A DNA stretch of 6,052 nt, taken from assembly GCA_964601515.1 (NCBI GenBank), contig CAZRNU010000168.1, forward strand, positions 1-6,052, written 5' to 3'. This stretch comes from PWND01 sp964601515. GTDB lineage: Bacteria > Bacteroidota > Bacteroidia > Bacteroidales > UBA7960. A model generated the notes under the pieces. The model was not told the DNA's origin and ran no database searches. It was given only the letters and a program-made list of their open reading frames with translations. The translations under genes were made by a program, and so were the position numbers. Positions 1 through 6,052 of the stretch are shown here, one piece after another. Every line of letters begins with the position of its first letter. Positions within the stretch are counted from its first letter, which is position 1.

Positions 1-1685
1 CAACACCGACCTTAAGAGGCAGTAGTTCGTCTCAAACAGCATTACTTTGGAATGGATTTAATATCCAAAGTCCGATGAATGGACAAAATGACTTATCACT
101 ATTTCCTGTGTTTTTTGCTGACAAAGTTGACATTCAACACGGAGGAACCGGGTCAGTATGGGGAAGCGGTGCTATAGGCGGAGCAATAAATATAAATAAC
201 AGCACTGATTTTGATGGAAAAGTTTTTATAGAAAGTGAAGTAGCAGTGTCATCAATAGAAAATTACAGTCAATTCATAAGCGTTAGATTAAGTGGCAATA
301 ATATTTCTGCCAACGTAAGAGCCTTTAATAACAACGCCAATAATAAGTACAAATATTACAATTCTTTTAGTAATGACAGCATCATTTACAAACAGCAATT
401 ATCCGGAATCAAACAAAAAGGCATATTAAATGAGTTCTATTTTTTGGGGAATAAAAGTTCTTACTCAGTAATTAGATTATGGTATCAGGATAATGAAAGG
501 AGCATTCCTCCTACTTTGATGCAAAACCACTCAGGGGCTTTTCAAAAAGATGAAACACTGCGAATTACAGCATTATGGCAAAGAACATTTAAAAAAACTA
601 TAATAAAATCGCAGGCGGCCTACTTTGATGAAACAATCTTATTTAAAGATTCTGCAGGCATTGAAAGTCTTAGTAAAGCTAAAACATACATTCAAGAGTT
701 TGATTACAGGCTGTTTAATTTTAAAAATCATAACATAAATATTGGGATTAATAATAACTTGGTAAAAGCTACATCCGGCCATTATCATTCAGAATTAACA
801 TTGAATAGATTTGCTGTTTTTTCAGCCTGGAAATGGAATAACACACAAGAAACATTTACTCTTTACGCCAATGCAAGGAAAGAATGGCAGCAGAGTCATG
901 ATATTCCACTAGTACCTTCATTTGGATTGTTTTATAAGCTTAACAGCAATTTATACATAAAAGGTAACATTGGGAAAAGTTTTAGAATGCCAACAATAAA
1001 TGATCTTTATTGGATCCCGGGAGGAAATCCCAACTTACTTCCTGAAAGTGGTTGGAATCAGGATATTTCTTTTTCATATGACAATTTTTTCAGAAACAAA
1101 AAATCAGAAAATGACTTGCAACTCAGTAGATTGAAATTTTCTATCACAGGCTTTCACAGAAAAATAAATAATTGGATAATTTGGCTTCCGAAATCAGGGA
1201 TATGGACACCTCAAAATTTAATGGAAGTTAGAAGTAAAGGATTGGAATTTGAGAACCTTTTAGAAATTAAGTCTAATAATGCAATGTTATCCTTAAAAGT
1301 ATTTTATGATTATATCTCATCAGAAAATGAAAAACAAAAAAGCCCAAACGACGCTTCTGTTAATAAGCAAATAATATACACACCTAAACACAACACAAGA
1401 GGCTTAATTTCAATATATTACAAAAATGTCGGTTTTTATTTCGAAAACAATTACGCAAGCAAAAGATTTACAAGCAGCGACAATCAAGAATGGCTAGACC
1501 CATATTTTGTAGTTAATGCAGGTATTAATTATTCAATAAAACGTAGTCATTTCATAATTACTTCAAAAATTGATGTAATAAATTTATTGAACGAAAACTT
1601 TATGATAGTGTCAGGAAACCCAATGCCTTTGAGGTATTACCAATTTGGCCTAAATATAAAATTCGAAAAACAAATACTTAATTAA
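1..1685 (+). CDS. btuB: TonB-dependent outer-membrane receptor, BtuB-like (5' end outside the window)
   Basis: Outer-membrane receptor, probably importing cobalamin or another corrinoid using TonB energy. The frame is open from base 3, well before the first ATG at 75, so the gene begins upstream of the window. Bases 3-200 encode the middle and end of the plug domain: TLRGSSSSQTALLWNGFNI, then DLSLFP, then GSVWGSGAIGGAINI. These match the plug of E. coli BtuB in order and spacing. A long beta-barrel follows. It includes the conserved GKSFRMPTINDLYW (972-1013) followed by GGNPNLLPES, and a late-barrel segment near 1170-1250 (NNWIIWLPKSGIWTPQN), both typical of BtuB-like receptors. About 560 residues are visible; roughly 100 N-terminal residues (signal peptide, TonB box, early plug) are missing. 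The final strand YYQFGLNIKF ends in the usual aromatic residue but is followed by six more residues. The lipoprotein and BtuG-like genes downstream support the cobalamin reading. TonB-dependent receptor is near certain; B12 as substrate is inference, and haem or another chelate is possible. Confidence 0.9.
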   Translation, partial: TPTLRGSSSSQTALLWNGFNIQSPMNGQNDLSLFPVFFADKVDIQHGGTGSVWGSGAIGGAININNSTDFDGKVFIESEVAVSSIENYSQFISVRLSGNNISANVRAFNNNANNKYKYYNSFSNDSIIYKQQLSGIKQKGILNEFYFLGNKSSYSVIRLWYQDNERSIPPTLMQNHSGAFQKDETLRITALWQRTFKKTIIKSQAAYFDETILFKDSAGIESLSKAKTYIQEFDYRLFNFKNHNINIGINNNLVKATSGHYHSELTLNRFAVFSAWKWNNTQETFTLYANARKEWQQSHDIPLVPSFGLFYKLNSNLYIKGNIGKSFRMPTINDLYWIPGGNPNLLPESGWNQDISFSYDNFFRNKKSENDLQLSRLKFSITGFHRKINNWIIWLPKSGIWTPQNLMEVRSKGLEFENLLEIKSNNAMLSLKVFYDYISSENEKQKSPNDASVNKQIIYTPKHNTRGLISIYYKNVGFYFENNYASKRFTSSDNQEWLDPYFVVNAGINYSIKRSHFIITSKIDVINLLNENFMIVSGNPMPLRYYQFGLNIKFEKQILN

Positions 1686-1701
1686 TCAAAAACTTCAAAA
1701 A

Positions 1702-2709
1702 ATGAAAAGAAACATTTTTCAAAGAAATATTGCATTGGCAATAGCCTTACCATTATTTGCAATCAGCTTTCAATCGTGTGAAAAGGAAAAAGTTGAGCCA
1801 ACTTATAATCTAAACCTTAGCATATCACCGGAGCTTTCAGGTACTGTAAGTGGGGCCGGCGAATATGAAGTTGCAGAAATAATAAACATTTCTGCTACAC
1901 CTGAAGAAGGATATGAATTTGAAAACTGGACCGGAGATATTGAGCATATTGAAGACATTAACTCATCAAACACAAATGTTTTGATGCCGGCAAAAGAGGT
2001 AAATATTATAGCAAACTTTAGAATCATTGACACAGAAACTCCAAAAACAATCGCAAACTTTTCGGAAATTGAACTAGCAACTGAAAGCTATTGGAACGGG
2101 TCGGATGAAAGCGGAGGTTTTACAAGCGGAAATGTTTTTTTCCCAAATTATTTCACAGATTGGGGTGGAGGTATGACAAGTTGGTCAGGTTTCTCAGTGT
2201 CAAACATTACAGACAATACTACTCCGGGCTTTGAAAATGAATTTAGCTCTATAACAGGAAGTGGTTATAATAACAACTCAAATTATGCAGTAGCTTACAT
2301 TTCAGACCCCAACACTTATGAGAATATTATGTTTATCGAACTTGTCGGACTTGCTGCAGGTAAGATGGTAGATGGTATATATATTACAAATAGCACTTGG
2401 GCTGCCTTGGCAATGCAAGATGGAGATGGATATGCTGACGCATTTGAACAAGGCGACTATTTTAAAGTAACTTTTACAGGTTTTAATAATGACACTGAAA
2501 CATCTTCAGTAACATTTTTTCTTGCAGATTTTCGTTCAAATAATGCTGGTGAACATTATATTGTTAATACGTGGGAATGGGTAAACCTTAAAAGTTTAGG
2601 CAATATTACAAAAGTCAAAATCACACTCGAATCAACAGATATTGGGGAATATGGGATGAAAACCCCGGCGTATTTTTGCATTGGACAAGTTATTACCTTT
2701 GATGAATAA
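1702..2709 (+). CDS. DUF4465 surface lipoprotein with an N-terminal InlB-B-repeat-like domain
   Basis: Predicted surface lipoprotein of 335 residues, probably an accessory ligand-binding protein for the receptor upstream. Residues 1-25 form a lipoprotein signal ending FQS before Cys26. The mature start CEKEK resembles the Bacteroidota lipoprotein export signal (Lys plus acidic residues just after the Cys), which favours display on the outer surface. Residues about 37-106 look like a divergent InlB B-repeat: GTVSGAG, then SATPEEGYEFENWTGD, then an NVLMPAKEVNIIANF ending. Residues about 118-335 match my memory of DUF4465: ESYWNG, SGNVFFPNYF, WSGFSVSN, a GSGYNNNSNYAV stretch, GIYITNSTWAALAMQDGD, FFLADFR, WEWVNLKSLG and a closing STDIGEYGMKTPAYFCIG. 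The gene starts 16 bases after the receptor stop, with an A-rich leader before ATG, so it should be co-transcribed. DUF4465 genes often accompany btuB in Bacteroidota; the B12-binding lipoprotein BtuH of Bacteroides may be related, but I could not check that. Confidence 0.82.
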   Translation: MKRNIFQRNIALAIALPLFAISFQSCEKEKVEPTYNLNLSISPELSGTVSGAGEYEVAEIINISATPEEGYEFENWTGDIEHIEDINSSNTNVLMPAKEVNIIANFRIIDTETPKTIANFSEIELATESYWNGSDESGGFTSGNVFFPNYFTDWGGGMTSWSGFSVSNITDNTTPGFENEFSSITGSGYNNNSNYAVAYISDPNTYENIMFIELVGLAAGKMVDGIYITNSTWAALAMQDGDGYADAFEQGDYFKVTFTGFNNDTETSSVTFFLADFRSNNAGEHYIVNTWEWVNLKSLGNITKVKITLESTDIGEYGMKTPAYFCIGQVITFDE

Positions 2710-2722
2710 ACCCTAATATTAA

Positions 2723-3733
2723 TTGAAACTGATTTACTCACATACAATTCTATTGACTCTGTGCATTAGTGCTATTAGTATTACGCTATTTGCACAGGGT
2801 CCATTTTCTCCACCCGCCGGACAAGTAGGTTCAACAGCAATTCACAAAGACTCTCCGTTATTTAAAGGCTGGGCTGTTGGCTGTGAAGTTTCCAGAGGGT
2901 TTAAAGATATTTCAAACCCTCAACTGGGATATGTTACAATTGGAGACTGTAAAGATGTTGTCGGGAAAGCAGCAGAAAAAGGAGTATTAAGTATGGGCGA
3001 CGGTGGATTTGCAATATTAAGATTTGACCCTCCTATTAAAAATGGACAGGGCTATGATTTTGCCGTATTTGAGAATTCATTTGATGACTATTTTCTTGAA
3101 CTTGCTTTTGTGGAAGTTAGCTCAGATGGTGAGAATTTTTACAGATTTCCTTCTACATCCCTTACGCAAACTGAAAATCAAATAGGTCCTTTCGAAACTT
3201 TAGATGCAACAAATATTAATAATCTGGCAGGAAAATACAGAATTTTCTATGGAGTACCTTTTGATCTTGATGAATTAACAGGAATCCCCGATCTTAATAC
3301 TGACAGTATTCACTATGTGAAAATTATAGACGTAATTGGTTCTATAAATCCCGATTATGCATCTTATGACTGCAACGGAAATATTATGAATGACCCATGG
3401 CCAACACCCTTCCCTTCCGGTGGATTTGATTTGGATGCAGTTGGTGTTATAAATAATACCACAAAAGATAATGAAAGTTTTGTTGTTTCTGTAAATCCTA
3501 ATCCAGTTACAAATAACTCTAAAATAAGAGTATATGCTCCTTTTGAGGCCAATATAATTTTACAAATAATCAATTTATCAGGCAAAGTATTATGGTCTGA
3601 AAAGACTGAAGTATCATATATAGGAATGCATTTCTTTGATATAAACCAAAATAATGAACTAAAGCAAGGACTTTACTTTGTTAAAATATTTCACGAAAAT
3701 GGTATTTCGACTTTTAAAATGATAGTTTTATAA
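2723..3733 (+). CDS. Secreted cell-surface protein with T9SS type A sorting domain
   Basis: Secreted protein of 336 residues of unknown biochemical role, probably a surface component of the corrinoid-uptake system. The start is TTG at 2723: it gives a complete Sec signal peptide (MKLIYSHTILLTLCISAISI, cleavage near Ala24-Gln25), while the next in-frame ATG (2993) would remove the signal and about 65 residues of conserved-looking sequence. Residues about 26-245 form one beta-rich domain with VLSMGDGGFAILRF, YDFAVFENSF, FLELAFVEVSSDG, HYVKIIDVIGS and SGGFDLDAVGVIN. I recall this pattern from proteins named 'cell surface protein' in Bacteroidota, including ones near btuB. A galactose-binding-like sandwich is a guess; the acidic FDLD motif could bind metal. 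Cysteines are at 54, 76 and 217. Residues 252-336 are a clear T9SS type A tail: VNPNPV, an IINLSGKVLW strand, LKQGLYFVKI and a closing FKMIVL. It lies 13 bases after the DUF4465 gene and 4 before the BtuG-like gene. Confidence 0.85.
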   Translation: MKLIYSHTILLTLCISAISITLFAQGPFSPPAGQVGSTAIHKDSPLFKGWAVGCEVSRGFKDISNPQLGYVTIGDCKDVVGKAAEKGVLSMGDGGFAILRFDPPIKNGQGYDFAVFENSFDDYFLELAFVEVSSDGENFYRFPSTSLTQTENQIGPFETLDATNINNLAGKYRIFYGVPFDLDELTGIPDLNTDSIHYVKIIDVIGSINPDYASYDCNGNIMNDPWPTPFPSGGFDLDAVGVINNTTKDNESFVVSVNPNPVTNNSKIRVYAPFEANIILQIINLSGKVLWSEKTEVSYIGMHFFDINQNNELKQGLYFVKIFHENGISTFKMIVL

Positions 3734-3737
3734 AAAC

Positions 3738-4760
3738 ATGAAGACAAAACATTTTTTTACTTTTCTACTAATATTTTTTTCTTTTTCCTGCGAAAAAGAT
3801 ATTAATGACAATGATTTCCCAACTATAATTCCGGGAAATGGCATTTTCATTATTAATGAAGGAAATTATGGATGGGGAAATGCGAGTTTAGGTTATTATG
3901 ATAAAATTGAAGGAAATTATTATCATAAAATTTTTGAAAAAGCAAATAGAAGATCTCTTGGTGATGTATTCCAATCAATAAGTTTAATTAATGACGAGCT
4001 GTTTTTAACAATTAATAATTCCGGAAAAATAGAAATCGTAGATCCAATAACAATTGAAAGCATTTCTTTAATTGATGGCCTTAACTCTCCAAGACGCATT
4101 ACCAAAATTAGCACAAACAAAGCTCTAGTCACCGAATTATACGACAACAAAATAAGTGTTATTAACCTTGATGATTATACAATTACAGATAAAATATCAG
4201 TCACAGGATGGACAGAGGATATTATTGTTCAAAACAATTCTATTTTTGTTAGCAACACAGGAAAAGATTTGGTTTATGTAATTGACAAAGAAAATTTAAT
4301 AATAATTGACAGTATAGCAACATACCCAATGCCCGGAAAAATGGCTATTGATAGATTTGGAAAACTATGGGTTGTTTGTAGCGGCATACCCGGTGAAAAC
4401 AAAAGCGGAGCTTTACACTCAATAAATACTGAGAATTATAACATTTTGGAAACAATTGAGACAGCTGCGGTATCTTTTTCAAATTTTGCATTGAATTCAG
4501 CTGCAGATTGTATTTATCTTGTAAATAATGATATTTGGAAAATTAATGTTTCTAATCCTGAATTTCCTCAAATTCCATTTATATCAGCTGATGGGAAACA
4601 GTTTTATGGCATAGGAGTCGACTCAAATACCGATGACTTATATATTTCCGATGCCATTGACTATGTGCAGAGAGGTAAAATAATGATATATAATAAAGAC
4701 GGGAAGTTTATATCATCATTTGATGCAGGAATAATCCCCGGAGGATTTTTCTTTTATTAA
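3738..4760 (+). CDS. btuG: BtuG-like beta-propeller surface lipoprotein (DUF5074/YncE type)
   Basis: Predicted surface lipoprotein of 340 residues that would capture cobalamin and pass it to the TonB-dependent receptor. The signal peptide is short (MKTKHFFTFLLIFFSFS) with lipidated Cys18. The mature start CEKDIND has the Lys-acidic pattern of the Bacteroidota surface-export signal. The mature protein opens with FIINEGNYGWGNASLGYYD (37-55), which I recognise as the first-blade signature of BtuG-type proteins. Repeated propeller blades follow, for example ELFLTINNSGKIEIVDPIT, then KISVINLDDY, then DLVYVIDKENLIIIDSI with a following GKLWVVCSG, and finally DLYISDAIDYVQRGKIMIY. The closing SSFDAGIIPGGFFFY resembles the last strand of the family. 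Length is close to a seven-bladed propeller. The Bacteroides thetaiotaomicron homologue BtuG2 is known to bind B12 with extreme affinity and to sit on BtuB2 like a lid. It starts 4 bases after the preceding stop and is the last gene of the putative operon. The family is confident; B12 binding is inferred. Confidence 0.82.
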   Translation: MKTKHFFTFLLIFFSFSCEKDINDNDFPTIIPGNGIFIINEGNYGWGNASLGYYDKIEGNYYHKIFEKANRRSLGDVFQSISLINDELFLTINNSGKIEIVDPITIESISLIDGLNSPRRITKISTNKALVTELYDNKISVINLDDYTITDKISVTGWTEDIIVQNNSIFVSNTGKDLVYVIDKENLIIIDSIATYPMPGKMAIDRFGKLWVVCSGIPGENKSGALHSINTENYNILETIETAAVSFSNFALNSAADCIYLVNNDIWKINVSNPEFPQIPFISADGKQFYGIGVDSNTDDLYISDAIDYVQRGKIMIYNKDGKFISSFDAGIIPGGFFFY

Positions 4761-4765
4761 GGAAG

Positions 4766-4791
4766 TTTGTAATTGATATTTACTAATTTTG
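4766..4791 (+). promoter_or_regulatory. Candidate Bacteroidota promoter for the DUF6452-DUF6048 unit
   Basis: The gap between the BtuG-like gene and the DUF6452 gene holds TAATTTTG (4784-4791), a perfect match to the Bacteroidota -7 element TAnnTTTG. A TTTG at 4766-4769 could serve as the -33 element, but the spacer is only 14 bases, shorter than the usual 17-23. Transcription would begin near 4797, just before the preferred ATG at 4824. The -7 motif is expected a few times by chance in an AT-rich window this size, so this is moderate support only. Confidence 0.35.
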
Positions 4792-4823
4792 ATTTGATAG
4801 AATGCAATTTACAAATGAGAATA

Positions 4824-5318
4824 ATGAAATCACTTAACAAATACGGCTTAATATTAATCCTTACATTGATTACTAATGTGCTATCATCATGCGACAGCAG
4901 TGAAATTTGTCGTGAAAATACTGAAACTCCATTAAGAATAGGCTTTTACAACAAAGATGATTTTTCGGCAACTGCCGTTGTTGACAGCATAACAGTTTAT
5001 GGATTAGGCAGAGAGGATTCAATAATTTATGATAATGCAAAAAACGTTACCAGAGTTGAATTACCACTTAGCAACTCAAAAGACACTACATCATTCGTAT
5101 TGGTTTTCCCACAGAATCAAGATACTATAACAATAATATACAGCAGAAAAATAACCCTCTTGTCAGTGGGTTGCGGATTTACAACCTTTTACACTTTATC
5201 CGAAACACAATCTACAGAAAACGAAATATTTAATTCAGCCATTCAAAACTCAAATGTTATTAATGATCTAAATGAGCATATTAAAGTATATATCACTGTT
5301 ATTACTCCTGATAAGTAA
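4824..5318 (+). CDS. DUF6452-family lipoprotein
   Basis: Small conserved Bacteroidota lipoprotein of unknown function, 164 residues from the chosen ATG. The frame extends upstream to a TTG at 4773, but those extra residues (IFTNFDLIECNLQ) do not look like part of a signal peptide and would lie before the candidate promoter's start point. ATG at 4815 is a possible alternative three codons upstream. From 4824 the protein opens with a clean lipoprotein signal ending LSSC (Cys23). The mature start DSSEIC is acidic but has no Lys, unlike the two lipoproteins upstream, so a periplasm-facing location is plausible. The ICRENTETPLRIGFY segment, a central beta-rich region and the LLSVGCGFTTFYTL segment match my memory of DUF6452. 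Cys29 and Cys117 may form a disulfide. It is followed by, and overlaps, a DUF6048-type gene, the usual partner. In other Bacteroidota the pair often lies by the rRNA methyltransferase gene rlmD (recalled, not checked). Confidence 0.75.
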   Translation: MKSLNKYGLILILTLITNVLSSCDSSEICRENTETPLRIGFYNKDDFSATAVVDSITVYGLGREDSIIYDNAKNVTRVELPLSNSKDTTSFVLVFPQNQDTITIIYSRKITLLSVGCGFTTFYTLSETQSTENEIFNSAIQNSNVINDLNEHIKVYITVITPDK

Positions 5319-5931
5319 TTTGATATTGGGAAATACTCCCGAGGAGATAAATTTATTCAGACCATCAGTCAGAATAGGTTTTGATGCTTCAGGGTTAGTG
5401 AAAAGATTATGGCAACCTGAAACAATGCAGTTAGAGTTTTCGGCAGATGCAGAGTTTAAACCCAATTGGTTTATTGCTGCAGAAGCCGGATATTTAGACA
5501 TTAATATAATCCGGAGTAATTTTGACTATAATGCCAATGGTCTGTTTTTAAGATTGGGTGCCGACTATAATGTGCTTACCAAAAGACCTTCAGAAAGCAA
5601 TGATGTAGTTCTTATATCCATGAGATATGGCTATTCAGGATTGTCTCATTCTGCATCAAGAGTAAACATCATCGACCCGTATTGGGGAGACTATACTACT
5701 GCAATTGACAGCGAAATAGTTAATTCTCATTGGGTTGAACTTGGATTTGCCCTCAAAACAGAATTGTTTAAAGGTTTATTTCTTGGATGGGCAATAAGGG
5801 GCAGATATTTATTGTACAGATCCAAAGATCCGCTCTTAGAACCGTATAATATTCCGGGTTTTGGAAATTTAAGAAAGAATAATACAGGATTTAGCCTTCA
5901 TTATGGCTTGTTTTACAGAATACCGTTTTAA
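5272..5931 (+). CDS. DUF6048-family protein, probable small outer-membrane beta-barrel
   Basis: Conserved Bacteroidota envelope protein of unknown function, 219 residues. The ATG at 5272 lies inside the end of the DUF6452 gene (47-base overlap, different frame). I keep this start because it gives a complete signal peptide (MSILKYISLLLLLISNLILG), while any later start would lose it. The mature part alternates polar and hydrophobic residues in amphipathic strands rich in Tyr, Trp and Gly: QLEFSADAEFKPNWFIAAEA, GLFLRLGADYNVL, VLISMRYGYSG, HWVELGFALKTEL, GLFLGWAIRGRYLL and FSLHYGLFYRIPF. The chain ends in Phe, as outer-membrane barrel proteins usually do, and about eight strands would fit. These segments match my memory of DUF6048. 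Overlap with the upstream gene suggests translational coupling and a shared role with the DUF6452 lipoprotein. Membrane insertion is inferred. Confidence 0.75.
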   Translation: MSILKYISLLLLLISNLILGNTPEEINLFRPSVRIGFDASGLVKRLWQPETMQLEFSADAEFKPNWFIAAEAGYLDINIIRSNFDYNANGLFLRLGADYNVLTKRPSESNDVVLISMRYGYSGLSHSASRVNIIDPYWGDYTTAIDSEIVNSHWVELGFALKTELFKGLFLGWAIRGRYLLYRSKDPLLEPYNIPGFGNLRKNNTGFSLHYGLFYRIPF

Positions 5932-5934
5932 CCA

Positions 5935-6052
5935 TTATTTGCCGGTAGCTTTTATATACTCCATAAGAATTTCATTCATCTCAGAGAGTTTAGTTTCAGA
6001 CTTTTTGAGTTTCTCATTAGCTTCGTTCAACTCGGCGTTTCTCTTTTCAATT
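5935..6052 (-). CDS. C-terminal end of a coiled-coil protein (5' end outside the window)
   Basis: On the minus strand an open frame enters from the window end and stops at 5937-5935, giving 38 residues: a charged stretch with AELNEANEKLKKSETKLSEM followed by NEILMEYIKATGK. Hydrophobic or small residues recur in heptad spacing (residues 8, 11, 15, 18, 22, 25, 29, 32 of the visible part), so this is a coiled coil. The stretch is like linkers in Bacteroidota sensor kinases and TPR regulators, but the protein ends here without a kinase domain, so no function can be given. It converges on the DUF6048 gene with three bases between the stop codons. The reading frame is supported by composition and the full-length opening only. 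Confidence 0.6.
   Translation of the reverse strand, partial: IEKRNAELNEANEKLKKSETKLSEMNEILMEYIKATGK

Noticed and set aside
1803..2033. Minus-strand open frames inside the DUF4465, T9SS, BtuG-like and DUF6048 genes
   Set aside because: All are under 80 residues, lie opposite well-supported genes, and show no coherent domain or leader; they are shadows of the plus-strand coding.
3481..3733. The C-terminal 85 residues of the T9SS gene as a separate small domain protein
   Set aside because: The frame is continuous with the N-terminal domain and the tail has the usual T9SS type A layout, so it is a sorting domain of the same protein.
4773..4823. TTG at 4773 as the start of the DUF6452 gene
   Set aside because: It adds 17 residues that break the lipoprotein signal layout and lies upstream of the candidate promoter's start point; ATG at 4824 (or 4815) fits better.
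5921..5947. Inverted repeat TACCG / CGGTA around the convergent stop codons, as a two-way terminator
   Set aside because: The stem is only five base pairs with a 17-base loop and no clear U-tract directly after it, so it is likely chance.
1..6052. Cobalamin riboswitch, tRNA, CRISPR array or insertion sequence
   Set aside because: A riboswitch would be expected upstream of the receptor start, which is outside the window. The window is almost entirely coding, and I saw no repeated units, terminal inverted repeats, transposase or tRNA-like sequence.

Overview
This AT-rich window comes from a member of the Bacteroidota. Three things point there: a C-terminal type IX secretion (Por) sorting tail on one protein, Bacteroidota-style lipoproteins with a Cys-Glu-Lys-acidic start, and a DUF6452/DUF6048 gene pair that I know only from this phylum. 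Strong Shine-Dalgarno sites are absent and A/T-rich leaders precede the starts, which also fits. The T9SS tail argues against Bacteroides itself and for a free-living or anaerobic relative. No species can be named from the sequence.

Positions 1-4760 hold four same-strand genes with gaps of 16, 13 and 4 bases, so they look like one operon: (1) the 3' part of a TonB-dependent outer-membrane receptor of BtuB type, whose 5' end lies outside the window; (2) a lipoprotein with an InlB-B-repeat-like domain followed by a DUF4465 domain; (3) a secreted protein with an uncharacterised beta-rich domain and a T9SS type A sorting tail; (4) a YncE/DUF5074-like beta-propeller lipoprotein resembling BtuG, the surface vitamin B12-capturing protein of gut Bacteroides. 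Together they read as a corrinoid (vitamin B12) capture and import locus. The lipoproteins and the T9SS protein would sit on the cell surface and hand ligand to the receptor. The substrate is inferred from family resemblance and gene company, not shown directly.

Positions 4761-5931 hold a second small unit: a DUF6452-type lipoprotein and a DUF6048-type probable small outer-membrane barrel whose start lies inside the end of the DUF6452 gene (47-base overlap). A perfect Bacteroidota -7 element (TAATTTTG) lies in the gap before it, so it may be transcribed separately. It is probably a housekeeping envelope pair unrelated to B12.

From 5935 to the window end, the opposite strand carries the last 38 residues of a coiled-coil protein, convergent with the DUF6048 gene with only 3 bases between the stops. 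I saw no RNA gene, mobile element, CRISPR array or long repeat. No stretch over 300 bases lacks a gene.
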